This document shows positions 24,081-35,574 of a stretch of DNA of 64,000 nucleotides, piece after piece. Position 1 is the stretch's first letter. Every line of letters begins with the position of its first letter. Source of the stretch: Agrypnia vestita. Its lineage: Eukaryota; Arthropoda; Insecta; Trichoptera; Phryganeidae. The DNA is taken from positions 62,001-126,000 of the forward strand of contig JADDOH010023043.1 of assembly GCA_016648135.1 (NCBI GenBank), given 5' to 3'. The notes below the pieces were generated by a model that worked only from the letters and a program-made list of their open reading frames with translations, was not told the DNA's origin and made no database searches. The translations under genes and the position numbers were made by a program.

Positions 24081-24239
24081 TTCAAAGAGAAAATGGTGGC
24101 CGTTCTGAGCAGTCTGTCCAACCTTCAAAAATAAAATATCATTCGAGATGGTCAAATCTGTAATACTGCGCTCTTCTATATCGACTAATTCGGTTGAGCT
24201 ATAACTGTTTGCAACGTACACAATAGATGTCTTGATGAT

Positions 24240-25720
24240 TAAACGAATATGAGTTTGACGAAGTTCGGCTACCGTCCAACAGAATTCGCTATGCGTTGTG
24301 CACTAGTGCCACTAGTGTGTTGTAGACTTAGAGTATATACAATCCAGTTGTAGACGTTTGTTGGTGGGCGAATTAATTGTTAATTGTTTAGTTCATGAGA
24401 AACGTCAACTCACACTTCTTCTCATTTATTTCCATTACACTACCGCCACAATTAATCATTAACTAACATATATTTTTGTTTTTCCATGAATCTTCTCCTC
24501 TTAATCACTTAAATCACCTACCTAACTGCCATGTTTTCTAACGTAGGTACCTACCTACCTGCCTATTGATAGTAAATTTTATATTAAAATGATAATAATT
24601 TAACATTTTCCCTTTTTATTTTGGCAGATGGAAGATTTTCTTATATTATAGTAGCCGGTTCAAAAATTATTTACTTTTCGAAAATATGTAATTTTTCATG
24701 TGATTATTTATGGCTTTTGTTTGATTTTGGGTTAATTAGGATGATAGAAATCTTGAAAAAATCTAATATTAATAATTTATTCTCGGATTGGAGAATATTA
24801 AAAAGAATAAGTGTGAAGTCGTAGAAAATAATGTAGGCATTTAAGAAATAATTTGTAATCTTTGTTGCAAAAAACTAACCTACAAATAGTATTATAAATA
24901 ATTATTTACATTTTACTCAATAGAATTTAACGCATGATTAATGATAGGCAGGTAATATTTATATATGATTTAAATGAATAGACTATATTTAATCAGAGGC
25001 GTTACTAAAAAATGGATACAAATTCAAAATGAAAAAAAGGTAGTTCTATTTGTGTAAGTATCTACCTAATCTAAACAATAGGTAGTAAATAATAAAATAA
25101 ACTAATGTAGGTAGATACGTAATATAAAATAACTCAAACATTTTATTTGTATTTAAATCAAAAGCTATAATTAATAATGTTCAAAGTGCTACCAAAATAT
25201 AATAATGTTTTCCTGTTACCTTCTAATCTACTGGGAAATTGGACGTTTGTTACATTGTTTTAAAAACAAAAATATTGCCAGAAATTCGATACAATAAAGT
25301 CAATTTTTATCAAAATGTCTGATGTTACCTTATGCTGGCCGATCCAGCGATCGCAGTTTTGTTTACGTTGACGTAATCAAACTGCCGTGCCCGTAAAGAA
25401 ACAAAGGATGTCGCGCTAGGGAGACAGGCGACACCACACAATTCCCAGTTCCCAGTCGGGCCTCTGCCGTAATATCTGGCGTACCTATGCTGCGCAACAT
25501 CGGAGTTTCTTTGTTCCTATTACTTATTACTTACTTGTATGTACATCTTCACTTGCTCCCGGAGCACAACTTCAGGGAGAAATAAACAAAACACTCCTTC
25601 GTTTCACGAACTCCAGTGTATCTCTTCTAGGGTCGCTGAATGTTCATTTCATAGTTTTTTTCATCTTGGGGAACGGGAAAGGGTTGCAGAGGGCCATGTC
25701 CGGCGAACCCGGAGGCCAAG
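24240..25720. other. Upstream flank of NAC-beta
   Basis: AT-rich with no further coding region recognised. A promoter must lie near 24090-24300 on the minus strand if the intron model is right, but I see no TATA or other diagnostic element. Confidence 0.4.
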
Positions 25721-25730
25721 ACGTCACAAC

Positions 25731-26251
25731 TAGGGAATGCAATCCCGATCCCGCGAGATCTCGAAGCATTTTACGAGATTAATCCCTAACCGAAAAATCG
25801 GACCAGGTTATCGGGATTATCGGGATTGATCAGCATTTTTTATGTTTTGTATGTTTAATTGTATATGTCTATAGAACTTTTAGTAAGTAGGTACTTAAAA
25901 CTTATGTTCATGTCACAAAATAATGAAAATAGCTTTGAATAATATTTGCTGTATTTTATCAACCTAACATAGTAATAAAAACTACTGGTTAGTAGTTTTT
26001 ACTGTACTACATTGACTGAATGCTTGGAAAAACGCCTACAAAAACTTTAATGCAATAATTAATAATGAACATTTTATGAAAATTGCTGATATAAGAATGC
26101 AAAGAATTGTCGTTAATTGATATTCAGCGCTATAAACAAAAAAAACCACTAAAGTATTCGGGATCCCGATCCGTAGGGATCCCGCGGGATTGGAAATTCT
26201 AATCTCGAGGGATCCCGAAAGGGCGATCCCGACTCGGGATTGCATTCCCTA
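25731..26251. mobile_element. hAT-type MITE, family 2, 521 bp
   Basis: It begins TAGGGAATGCAATCCCGA and ends with the exact reverse complement (18-bp perfect TIR, weaker beyond). The 8-base target duplication GTCACAAC is perfect at 25723-25730 and 26252-26259. The internal ends are rich in CGGGAT repeats (e.g. GGGATCCCG), which act as subterminal repeats. No transposase. An exact duplication suggests recent insertion. Confidence 0.92.
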
Positions 26252-26259
26252 GTCACAAC

Positions 26260-27655
26260 ACTCTTTTTTTTTGATAAAAAATCACGAAGAAGTATTTTTT
26301 TTGTTAATAATTGCTTAGATATTGATTCTCGCGCAATTTATGAGTAGGTATATGGAAGCGATCATCCGTCAAATGATTTAAATGCTGCCATTAAATACGT
26401 TGACATGATCGTTTAGTTCGTTTGTTGTACCTACACTACGCGTTATGGTGTGCCTATTCATTACATCCGTTCAGCATTTTGGGATATTGAATAATGCACG
26501 ATCTCGATTACGCAAATAATTATTTGAATAGGCCATAATTCTGCAGCAAGTTCGGAGAGTCAGTCATGTTTCATACGATTTAGACTCCCAGAATGCCTTC
26601 CTGTCTTCGCGACTCGAGGCTGCGTTAATTGCATTCTCTCGGCAGTTCTTCGTGGCGCACGAATGCAGGACATTCTCCTGTTCTGCGCGAACAGCACAAA
26701 AAAGCGTAAAAATAACTGCATTTGAATCTATTCAATCACGTGGATGTTTTTATTTTGGTATGGGTTCGAAACCATTCCATATTTAAATTTTGGTAGGATT
26801 ATGAAGTCTTTAGGAGACAACGTTTCGCGTTTAGAGAGGCAAATATTTTCTTAGTAAAGAAATTTGGTCTATTTTTCCCTAATGAATTACCTAACTCTAT
26901 TTAAAAATGGCAATGATTATCAAAAAATGATTTCAACACGGTGTATCTCGTAAAAAATATACTCTGTCTTAATAATAGACCATAGATAAAGGATTACAAG
27001 TACCTATCTAACAAAATAAGATATGATAATTTTTTTTCGTATGCGTTTTATTTTAAAATATCCACGGTTTTTAGAGGGTTAACTCCCCGGTAATTAAGAT
27101 AGTGGAGGTGGAGGTTATCACCCACACACTGGAAAAGGCGTACAATTGAGTTTCATTCAGGACATTACTGGTTAACCCTGATATGACCGGAATGGTTTGG
27201 TGGTCTTTCGCACTTTTATTTTAACAGATTACCTACGATCATTCTTATGTTTTTTTTATATTCCTCTGACTATTAACACTTTGGTGACTTAGCATATAGC
27301 AGGTGTTCAGTTACATCATTCTACCGGGGGCTAAGAAACTAGGGCCCAAAAAACTCTATTCTATCGCTACAATTTTTTTTTTCTACTTTTGACTGTCATA
27401 TTACACATTATTATTTTGTTTTCTTTGGGTGTTGTATTCTTTAGGATATTTATGAAGATTACAAAGAATAGCAGTTCAATATCATTAATAATTATTAAAA
27501 AGTTTTAAAAATAATATTTTTGGGGTTAAGTTATAACCCCGTTCCGGAACGTGAGTGTTAAGTACTCTTTTGTGGTGGAGAAAGTCCAAAAGAAGTTTGA
27601 AAAATAATTAAATGTAATAATATGTACGCATTTAATTTAAGTATGTTGTGTATAT
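26260..27655. other. Non-coding stretch
   Basis: No gene or element recognised. The GAAACG block near 26825 was examined as a possible ribozyme and rejected. Confidence 0.5.
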
Positions 27656-27657
27656 AT

Positions 27658-27980
27658 TACTAGCTGTGCCCGCTATTTTTCTAGAATCATTTCAATTTTC
27701 TAGAACCTTCTCCTTCCAGAACTTTCTAGAGCAGGTTTTTTCGGAACCTTCTAGACTCACCGACACGGTCGGCGCGCCTATTTTGAAACAATCTGAAGCA
27801 TTTGCGGCCTTCCCATAACAAAACAATGTGTTAGAAAGCACATTTTCGTCACCCACTCCAACCACGCACAGCCACCCCCACCAAACTCGCATATTTTCGA
27901 TGTGACACCAAGGGCCATCCACCACCATAACCACCGGTGGGTGGTTGTGGAGAAAAATTGGCGGGTGGGGAAACATGGGT
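27658..27980 (+). repeat. Retroelement-like repeat with clustered TTCnnGAA motifs
   Basis: Opens with TACTAGCTGTGCCCGC, a boundary phrase typical of many insect interspersed repeats. Positions 27678-27755 then carry TTCTAGAA twice, TTCCAGAACTTTCTAGA and GAACCTTCTAGA, i.e. tandem inverted nTTCnnGAAn units, the binding pattern of heat-shock factor. A C-rich part with CCACCACCATAACCACCGG follows. The overlapping minus-strand frames look like shadows. Confidence 0.5.
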
Positions 27981-28439
27981 TTCTTTATATATATGATTTA
28001 TTGAAAAAATTGAATTGAGTTGAACAGAATTGAATAAATCGGTTATACAATACAAACGTGGTCGTCAAAACTTCTTATAAATAGTACATAATAACAAGCA
28101 TAAGTTACGATTTGACTATCCAACACAGCCTAAAAACAGCTACTCCAAATGCAATCAAATATATAAACATAAAATACATAATTAGCCAGAAGAGGGAATC
28201 GTGGAAAAAAAAAGTAAAGAGAGCCAACCCCAAATGAAATGGGAAGCGGGTGAATAGAAAGAATAGACACTGACACAGAGTAAATACACTGACGCAACAC
28301 GATTTTGGTGTCGTGCATACTTGACCCATTTCAGTGTTGCAATAGTGTCCAGTCGCTATGAATCAAGTGTAGGTATGTAGGTCAAACCGTCTTATGTATA
28401 CGTATATGAACGAGCTGGAATATGAAAATCGGGATCGTT

Positions 28440-28605
28440 AATAACGTCACCAGGACGGACCTCTTAAAAACATCAATAATTGAAGAGCGTGCATAAGAAG
28501 ATGTATGAATGTGGTTGAAGCAAAAGCGGTGTGCCAGGAAAAAAGAGCATGGCGTTCTATCCTCTCTATCTATCCCTGCGGAGAAACGGCGTCATAGATA
28601 GTTAG
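28440..28605 (+). pseudogene. Non-LTR element R1-C (CMNV-EAK family), C-terminal fragment
   Basis: Plus-strand reading: ACIRRCMNVVEAKAVCQ, then RAWRSILSIYPCGE. The same protein end is found at 43613-43855 (CMKVNEAKVVCQDRRVWRS) and on the minus strand at 35073-35285 (CINVAEAKVVCQDRRVWCS). All end in YP-GE or Y-GK. The three copies are 5'-truncated and define one family. Confidence 0.75.
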
Positions 28606-28979
28606 TTTATCACGGTGACATATAGAATTAAAAAAATAGATTGGATTGCTAAGTTACACAAAGAAATGTCATTTCAGGGTTAGGCTGAAGATATTAATTG
28701 GTTAATTAACTAATTACGCGCCAAAAATTAAAAGACATAAATCTCAGTGCTATCTGCCGTCTGATTTACTAACTACGGACTGTTTATACGGCCGCCCCAT
28801 AAATAATGCTATCATTTGATTAGACAAGACATTCTTATTAGGTGATGCAAGAAAATTAAGATTTTTTATAATGTTTGGAAATTAAATGTGTCGCCTTTTA
28901 ACCGGAGTAGATAATATGATAAAACTCAATAATATTTATTTATTTTTTATGTTTATTTATTTTTCAAAGGATCTACAGC

Positions 28980-29145
28980 TCATATCGAGCCTTGGCCTTC
29001 ATCAGCCTCGCCTCCAACTCCTGTCTCCCGCTGCGGTCCTCCAGTCTGTCACCCGCAGTATTTGGTCCGCATCCCTTCTGACCTCGTCATATCCTGTGGG
29101 ACTGTTCTTTGATGAGGGACGCAAGAGAAGCTTTGATTGAGGGCA
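28980..29145 (-). pseudogene. Possible non-LTR C-terminal scrap
   Basis: Minus-strand reading includes RRDADQILRVTDWRTAAGDRSWR and a run LMKAKARYEL with one frameshift or stop nearby. The DW---A-DR--WR pattern resembles ends of non-LTR polyproteins. Weak and short. Confidence 0.4.
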
Positions 29146-29569
29146 TAAATGGGCCACATGGAACAGGTCGGCGTCTTACAAATGCCGACCTTGTGAGTTG
29201 TGAGGATAACTTCAGACTTTTTAAAGTGTTCGTGGGAATTTGGGTGAACCGTTGGGAAATCCTAAGAGGTCCTGCTCTGTGGTCCTGATGTACCCTTGAC
29301 CATGCTGCCCTGCCTCGGTCTTTCTTTGTTTTCTTTTAATAATTTTGCTTGCAATTTCATTTTGCCTGTTTATTACTACTATTTTTCTCTTTACATTCTT
29401 GTTAATTTTATTGTGTTTTCTATCGTTATTTTCCATTTTCTTTGCACTACCATGTTATCTTTCTGTTTTGTATCATATTTTGTCAATTGTTACGTTGTTT
29501 CTCCTGAATCGGTGTCTTACTGGTGGTTTTAGTCTCAACTGACACAAGTGCTACATGTTTTTATTTTGT

Positions 29570-30440
29570 TTTGTCCCTTTCCCTTCAAGGAGGGGTGTTG
29601 ATTTACTTTGTCCCGTGCGATGTCTCCTCGGGTGTTCTTATATTGTATTTTTTAGATTGTAGATGTTCTTTTATTGTACTTTTGTAAAACCCTTTTAAGA
29701 AATAAGGACTTTTTCGCGTGGGACATTGCTGGGATAATAGGCCGGATGGAGAGGACTCTTTAGCATAAAATAATGCCAACCAGGCGGCGAACGTGTTGGG
29801 CCGATATGGACGCTTCAGCGCATAAAACAGCCCAGGGTATGTGGTGGGTCACCTTCAATGACCTCGTCTTCCCACCGCAGCCCAGGTCTGCCGACTCTTC
29901 TTCTCCCGCCCGGATGTCCCTCGAGGATCCTGCTGGGCATCCTGTATTCTCTGCACATTGCCGCCCATCTCAGCCTACTTAGTCTAGCGTGTTCAGAGAG
30001 CTTAGGAGCCTTAAAGATCGCTCGTCGTTGTGTCTTATTCTCAAAGTTTCGCCAACGTTCATAGGTCCCAGGATTTTGCGTAGCACTCTTCCTTCAAATA
30101 TTTCCAGCATCTCCACAAATCTTGCTAACATTGTCCATGCTTTGCATCTGTATGTCACTACTGTTCTTATGATAGTTTTGTAGAAGGTGATCTTGATATG
30201 AGCACTTGGAGGAGAGAAAAGAATGCCTTGTTTCCTGTAGTGATTCACATTTTCTTTGTTTTTGTGGTTATGGTGGATCCGAGATATGTAAAGTCGTCGA
30301 CTACCTCAAAGCTATATCTGTCCCCAAACTGAACGCCATGTTGAGGATTATTTACTACTCAGGTTTCTGGATTGTATCAATATTTTCGTTTTGCTCTCAA
30401 TCATTTCCAGTCTTAACTCTTTAGCTGCTGTTTCTAGTGT
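29570..30440 (-). pseudogene. RTE-like retrotransposon, C-terminal third
   Basis: On the minus strand: a LE-IESKTKIL-like stretch, then frameshifted VDDFTYLGSTI-like residues (about 30270-30300), then the open frame 29979-30248 with FYKTIIRTVVTYRCKAWTM, FEGRVLRKILGPMN and RIRHNDE. This is the LY-TLIRPV--YG-E-WT---- ... FERR-LRKI-GP pattern of insect RTE-type elements. Beyond it come GHVQR and H-GGR----R-RLRW-DEVI-like residues, with several stops. The palm domain catalytic FADD box is not in the fragment. Confidence 0.8.
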
Positions 30441-30905
30441 GATCGGTTGAACCCACTATATTTTTGATATATCCGACCGATTTCGTAACCACTGTACCTT
30501 CTTTAAGGTAGACTACAAACTAAAAAACACTAGGATTTTGTACAATAATAACGTTAACTTGTAGTTTACTCTAGTAGAAGAAAGATAGTTCATTCCAAAA
30601 CCGGTTGTTGTTATTAGAAATATAGGGTTTTCGCACTATCGAGAGAGGGTGTTAAGATCTCTTTGTGATTTAGTACTTACGAATAGGGAGATATATTTTC
30701 AGATCGTACTTAGGCATAATACAGAAGAGTATGACAGTCCAGAACATCTGGAAGATCATTAATGAAGAAGAGAAAGATCTCCGAGGAACACCGGAAGAAA
30801 CTAAAGCAGGTGGGTAGACTCCTATACTTTTTATTTGGTGGTAGTACACAAAACAATAAGTAGAGGAATCTATCTTTCCCACATACCGTAATTAATCTGT
30901 TTCTT

Positions 30906-31175
30906 AAAGAGTTAAGGTTGTTATTACGGTCGTTAGACATATTTAACTGTAACTGGTTGCGGATATTTCATACGAACCGTATGTTTTTCCGAGAAACGAT
31001 TCTCGACGTTTCGTTGAATTCTTATTCAACGTCATCAGGAGGACGACCTTTACCCGCGGAGGTAGAGGGCGGACTGATTACTGTTTTCGAGGGCGTAAAT
31101 TATATGCACTTTGTTGTGGAGTGTTCACTTCTTCTACAATAGAGGTCGCCAGTGTGCAATATGTACTAGTTACGT
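30906..31175 (-). repeat. Hammerhead-bearing repeat, family B, copy 1
   Basis: Shares long blocks with 52572-52845: AGAGTTAAGGTTGTTATTAC, ATACGAACCGTA, TTATATGCACTTTGTTGTGG and GTGTGCAATATGTACTA (plus-strand sense). The ribozyme motif reads on the minus strand, so I take that as the element's sense strand. No protein coding is seen. Probably a terminal region of a Penelope-like element. Confidence 0.65.
31001..31043 (-). ncRNA. Hammerhead ribozyme motif (family B)
   Basis: Minus strand: CTGATGA (31038-31032), one unpaired C, stem II GTTGAA/TTCAAC with loop TAAGAA, then GAAAC (31012-31008) and GTC with predicted cleavage after the C. Stem III is the self-complementary ACGT, too short to close in a monomer, so a dimeric form is expected. 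Stem I pairs GAG with CTC (3 bp). Confidence 0.7.
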
Positions 31176-31229
31176 CGGCGGACTTTTAAGTAATGACTAT
31201 TAACCAAAGTCCCCTGTAAGGTGAGCGCG

Positions 31230-31245
31230 TGTGCGCGCGCACACC
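31230..31245. repeat. 16-bp alternating purine-pyrimidine palindrome
   Basis: GTGTGCGCGCGCACAC is a perfect palindrome of alternating purines and pyrimidines, the type that can adopt Z-DNA. Outer bases AGGTG/CACCT also pair. Confidence 0.8.
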
Positions 31246-31249
31246 TAGC

Positions 31250-32628
31250 AAAATGTCTCCGCACACATGTTTTACCCTCCGCACAGTCAATATTGTAAAA
31301 TAAAGTTTCCTTTGCCAGATTTTAGTTTTGCTCGAATGCATGAAACAATACATGCACAATTCTTTCGCACGCTTTCGGAGAAATAAGTCGAATAATACAA
31401 TTTTACCTATTAATTATATAAAATTTATCCCCTTAAAATGTTGAAAAGGAGTGGATGTGGCGATCATTAAGAAGAAATCCTGCGATAAATTTAAACTGGA
31501 ATGTCTCTCTGAAATCGTCGAAACAAAAATGCCATCTTCAATGCATTTACAAAAAGTAACAATTGGTGAAATATTTGTTTATTGGAGACATATGATGGTG
31601 TCAAATGCATCATATGTTCCGAAGCAAATATGAAAAGTAGGTACAATAGAAATGCGACAAAATTCGGAGAAAGACTTTTTACGTTGTTGAAAATTTAAAA
31701 ATAATAAATTTGAATAAATGTGAAAAATTTACATTATTATAAATGTTTATTTTGAAGAAAAAAACACAACAAACAAATAATATAGATTCAATATACCTAA
31801 ATAAAAAGAAAATTCTACAAGTTTAGTATTTTATATATTATATTAACGAATATTTTTTTCTTTTTTAATTATTTCAAAAATTATCTTTGTTATAGCTAAA
31901 AATATGTGTGTTGTTACGATGCAAAAAAAACGCAAAATAAGTTTTTCTAGTAAGTAAGCAACCTTTTTTAAACTAAAAAATATGTATTTATTTGGAATAC
32001 GGGCTTACCAGGCAACTTTCCCCCGCTTTCTTCTTATCCCACCGCCACTGCACAGATGCGTCGAAGATCCGCACACACAATAGAAAAATTAGAGGGAACG
32101 TTGCTATTAACCTTTTCGAAATATGTAAGAAATTTTTGCCGTAGTATTTATATGCATATATATCTATGTATAAAATATATACATCTTTTTGTTTGTAGTT
32201 CTAAACAGCATAACCAATGTTTATGCCTACTACACGCCACTGCATTGGTTGGATCCATCAATGGCGATGGTTATTATACGTCACGTTCCATAATCATAAC
32301 TTACAATGTTTAATAAAATATATTATCACGTAATTGTAACGTAATGTGATTGATATAAAGCCAGTCATGGAAAAATTATACAATATATACATTACGTTTT
32401 ATGCTATAACAAATATATAGATGATGGAGGAATGTAAATTTGAGATTAGCATGAGATGAGTATTACAGATTAAATAAATAAAGATTTTTTTTTACATAAT
32501 TTACATGAGGAACTAATGACCGACCGAAGGGTGGTTTTGGACAAGGGATTATAATATGGGTGACATTTCTTCTATACCGGTGTTTTTACAATATTCTTCT
32601 TCTTTTTTATTCCATTATACTTAACCGG
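31250..32628. other. Non-coding stretch
   Basis: A 60-codon frame at 31451-31633 (KKKSCDKFKLECLSEIVET, then a frameshifted VKCIICSEAN) has the look of a zinc-finger-containing mobile-element protein, but I cannot name the family. The rest is AT-rich. Confidence 0.35.
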
Positions 32629-32629
32629 G

Positions 32630-32735
32630 TCGAGGGCCTATCTCGGGTTTTCACGGCCGTTCAGAATTTTCTGTGTATAGTTTTCTGGGATATTGTGCCG
32701 TGTATATGTGACCTATCTGGCCGACGTTTCGTATT
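32630..32735 (-). repeat. Hammerhead-bearing repeat, family A, 5'-truncated inverted copy
   Basis: Reverse complement reads GAAACGTCGGCCAGATAGGT, then ACACGGCACAATATCCCAGA and GGCCGTGAAAACC. This is the sequence downstream of the ribozyme in family A. It begins just upstream of GAAAC and thus lacks CTGATGA and stem II. It abuts, head to head, the plus-strand copy that starts at 32746. Confidence 0.75.
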
Positions 32736-32745
32736 CTAAACTAAA

Positions 32746-33165
32746 TAAATAAATATTAATAGGGATAACGGTCTTAAGTTAAAAACGGCGCTGCAGGATC
32801 AATTAAATCGACGATCCGCCCAGTCCGACATCCGACAGTAGATAAAACAGTGAAATAACGCCACAGAAAATCTTGACAACACGTGTCTCCGACACGGAAG
32901 CACAACACACTACATCAAGACATACACACCCTGCTTTCGACACGGTACTGCAGTACAGTACCTAACCTAACACAAACTTAGACATACCCTGACTTCGGAA
33001 TGGTATTGCAAGGTAATACTTAACCTACACTTCGACACACACTCATAATAATAGACCTGATGATGGACCCTGCAATGGGATCCGAAACGTCGTCCAGAGA
33101 GGTCACACATACATGGCAGAACATCCCAGAAAAGTATGTACAGAAGAGGGCCTATCTCTTCCATC
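32746..33165 (+). repeat. Hammerhead-bearing repeat, family A, longest copy
   Basis: Starts AATAAATATTAATAGGGATA and parallels the copy at 61500-61800 (AATATTAATAGAGATGATGG): ACGGTCTTAAGTTAAAAACG, GACTTCGG and GGTATTGCAAG blocks, the ribozyme, then AGAACATCCCAGAAAA. About 420 bases, non-coding. The length and the position of the ribozyme fit the terminal repeat region of Penelope-like elements; this is inference. Confidence 0.7.
33052..33097 (+). ncRNA. Hammerhead ribozyme motif (family A)
   Basis: CTGATGA (33057-33063), unpaired T, stem II GGACCC with GGGATCC (one mismatch, loop TGCAAT), GAAAC (33084-33088), GTC (33089-33091), predicted cleavage after 33091. Stem I pairs GAC (33054-33056) with GTC (33092-33094). 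Stem III is the self-complementary ACGT. Confidence 0.7.
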
Positions 33166-33360
33166 ATTCTCTGTCCTGTGCTTGGAACAAGTCTTTCCAT
33201 TTGCCATGTTCTTATGGGTCATACAAGAGTCGTTCTTCTCTCTTAAGAATGATTTCTACACACAGAATATGTTTGATTTGAAGTTTCCCCATAACAATAA
33301 AAATAGAACGCCAGAAAAAGCGTTACAAAATTTCTAAATATTTTGTCTTATATCCTATAG

Positions 33361-33860
33361 TCACCATGAAATTGTTCTAAGTAACCGTTTTCTTCTTCCT
33401 GGCACTGTCCCAACTAATTGCCAAGGTAGGCTGTTGGGGTCGGCTCTTCTTGTTCTCAGGCTGTACCTTCTTCGGTTCTGTGTGTCGCTTTCATCCAGGC
33501 CGTTTCTCTGTAGGACTTTGGAGCATTGGGTCATCCAGGAGTTCTTTGGTCTTCCTTTGGATGACTGTCGATGAAGTTCCATAAGTTGGTATGGTCTGGT
33601 GGTTTCCGTCTTATGTGCCCGTAGTATCTCAGCTGTCTTTCTTCCATCCTACTGTTTATGTCCGTGACAACCAGGCTTCCACGAATGTGGAAACTTTTAA
33701 TCATATCTTTTAGTGTTATTCCTGCCGACCATCCAAGTATTCGGGTTTCTGCTTTTTCAATTTGCCTAGAGTAGGAGTTTTACACAGTCCAGCATTCGGA
33801 GCCATACATAATCGCGGGTCTAAGTACCCATAAATTAAATGCTATATAGGTCTATACAAA
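33361..33860 (-). pseudogene. RTE-like retrotransposon R1-D, C-terminal fragment
   Basis: The minus-strand open frame starts MELHRQSSKGRPKNSWM, then VLQRNGLDE, DRR-like NRRRYSLRTRRADPN and WQLVGTVPGRR. Upstream, in shifted frames, are residues of the WYGH-RR----- type and an AWSAGI-like turn. The order MELH---RGRP---W-D---KDL...DR--WR---R-ADP is standard for insect RTE-like polyprotein ends. A second copy lies in opposite orientation at 55600-56010. Confidence 0.8.
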
Positions 33861-34689
33861 TGATCAAAACATTATATTATGGCATTTAAATAAAAATGAA
33901 TAATACAAGATGGCGGCCGGTCTGTCAATGTAGTGTGTCTAATTAAACAAAAATACAGCAATAAATTATTTCAGCCGTTGTGTAAATATTAAATATCTAG
34001 AGATAGTGTTGACCTTTGGCACCATTTAGATATGGGCCATGCATCACGCACAATTGAGTGTGTTTGGAACTGTGGAACGCAAGAAAAATAGAGGATTTTA
34101 TAATAATATATATGTCACGTCAACTTACAGTGCACATCATACAATTCGCATCATTTAAATACAAAACAAACAATATGAAATTTAATTATTTGATTTATTT
34201 ATTTATTTTAATTTTATTTATTTGTTTATACAGTAGATAGGGGAAGGTGGTGTCAAAAGTAACAAAATAGACATTCTGGTTTATAACAAAATAATTAACC
34301 GGTTAAATTACCTGATTTTTTTTTTCAAAGCACTTCCATATATTTAGGAACTAAGTGTATGGTTAAAAAAATTGAAGGTATTAAGAATTTTTGTTTATTT
34401 GAAAATTAAAAAAAGAAGAAAACTGTTACATTTGACACCACAGTGGTGTCGATAGTAACACTCGTGGTGTCAATTGTAACATAAGTCGCACAAAACATAA
34501 TGTATCTACTTATTTTTATTAGGTATATTTTTATGTACTAAATGACTATAAAGTTGTAAGATACATAAAAACAAAACAAATTATCTAATTATAAAAACCA
34601 AAATTTATAAAATAATTAGAAAAAAATCTAATTTAATATGCTTCCCTAAAATAATTTTAATACCGTGAAAGTATTTCAAATTGCTCAAT

Positions 34690-34919
34690 CATTATCAGAT
34701 TCACAATTGAAGCACATAATTTAATTGTTTGGTTTGGGCACAATTCTCATGCGCCCATAATTTAAAGGAGGAACGCTGGATCCAACCCTCTTTGCTTGTT
34801 GAATATAGTTTGGTACAAATTAAACATAAAGCATCATCAGTTTCTTCTTTTTTCTCGGTTATTATACAAGTTTTTGTTCGTCTTTTACCTTGCTTATTTT
34901 TTGCAGCTTTGTTACTCAA
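34690..34919 (-). pseudogene. pogo-like transposase, C-terminal zinc finger
   Basis: The 72-residue minus-strand frame holds CLICTKLYSTSKEGWIQ, then a serine-for-cysteine position and WAHENC. This matches the C--C...W-QC--C--WAHE-C finger that ends many insect pogo/Tigger-like transposases (one expected cysteine reads S here). The preceding basic stretch KQGKRRTKT is also typical. Confidence 0.75.
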
Positions 34920-35072
34920 TACGAAGGATTCCTTCTTATAAATGCAATCAGCTAATCTTTCGAAGCCATACCAACTTCATCCCAACCAGTGGGATATGTC
35001 AGAGTTGAGTTGTTGATGTTATTGGAGTAATAGTTGTTGATAATTTATTTTGACTAACAAACTAACTAACCA

Positions 35073-35520
35073 TCACGCCGTTTCCCCGCAGGGGTATGCA
35101 GAGGGGATTGAACACCACACTCTTCTATCCTGGCACACCACTTTTGCTTCGGCCACATTTATACATCTTCTCATACAAGTTCTACGGTTGTTTGCGGCTT
35201 TAAATAGGGCCATCCTCAAATACTTGTAGTATCTGATCGTGCCAGGTCTTTCACGGACGCCCTCTATTCCTATTGCTTTCAACACTCACCTCTTGTATGC
35301 ATGAGCCTCATGCAATTATGGCCAAAAAGAATCTGTCAAAGGAAGCAAGACTAGCGGTACATAATAGCGTTCTAGTGCCAACCCTGATGAATAGAAGTGA
35401 AGCCTGGAATTGGCAAAAGAGGAATGAAAGTAGACTGAATGCGGTGGAAATGCGGTCACTATGACGCTTGTGTGTAAAATCTTTAGTCGATAGAGTGAGG
35501 AATAAAAAAAATTAGAATTT
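35073..35520. pseudogene. Non-LTR element R1-C with inverted 5' segment, nested in the pogo element
   Basis: The minus-strand frame 35073-35285 gives the family C-terminus (MRRCINVAEAKVVCQDRRV, SAYPCGE), preceded by IEGVRERPGT. Immediately beyond it, the plus strand 35300-35464 carries the upstream part of the same protein: KKNLSKEARLAVHNSVLVPTL and SEAWNWQKRNESRLN. The two parts are adjacent but in opposite orientation, the signature of 5' inversion during target-primed reverse transcription (twin priming). The 43420-43860 copy shows the collinear order. Confidence 0.8.
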
Positions 35521-35574
35521 ATTAAAATTTACAGTAGTCAGCTAATTCTTTTTCTGATTAGATAAAAGCTTGTT

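Noticed and set aside
23991..24221. 76-codon minus-strand frame upstream of NAC-beta as a separate protein
   Set aside because: It overlaps the inferred 5' UTR exon and intron and has no family resemblance.
26810..26845. GAAACGTTGTC on the minus strand as a further hammerhead
   Set aside because: There is no stem II and no CTGANGA upstream. GAAACGTT alone is expected by chance.
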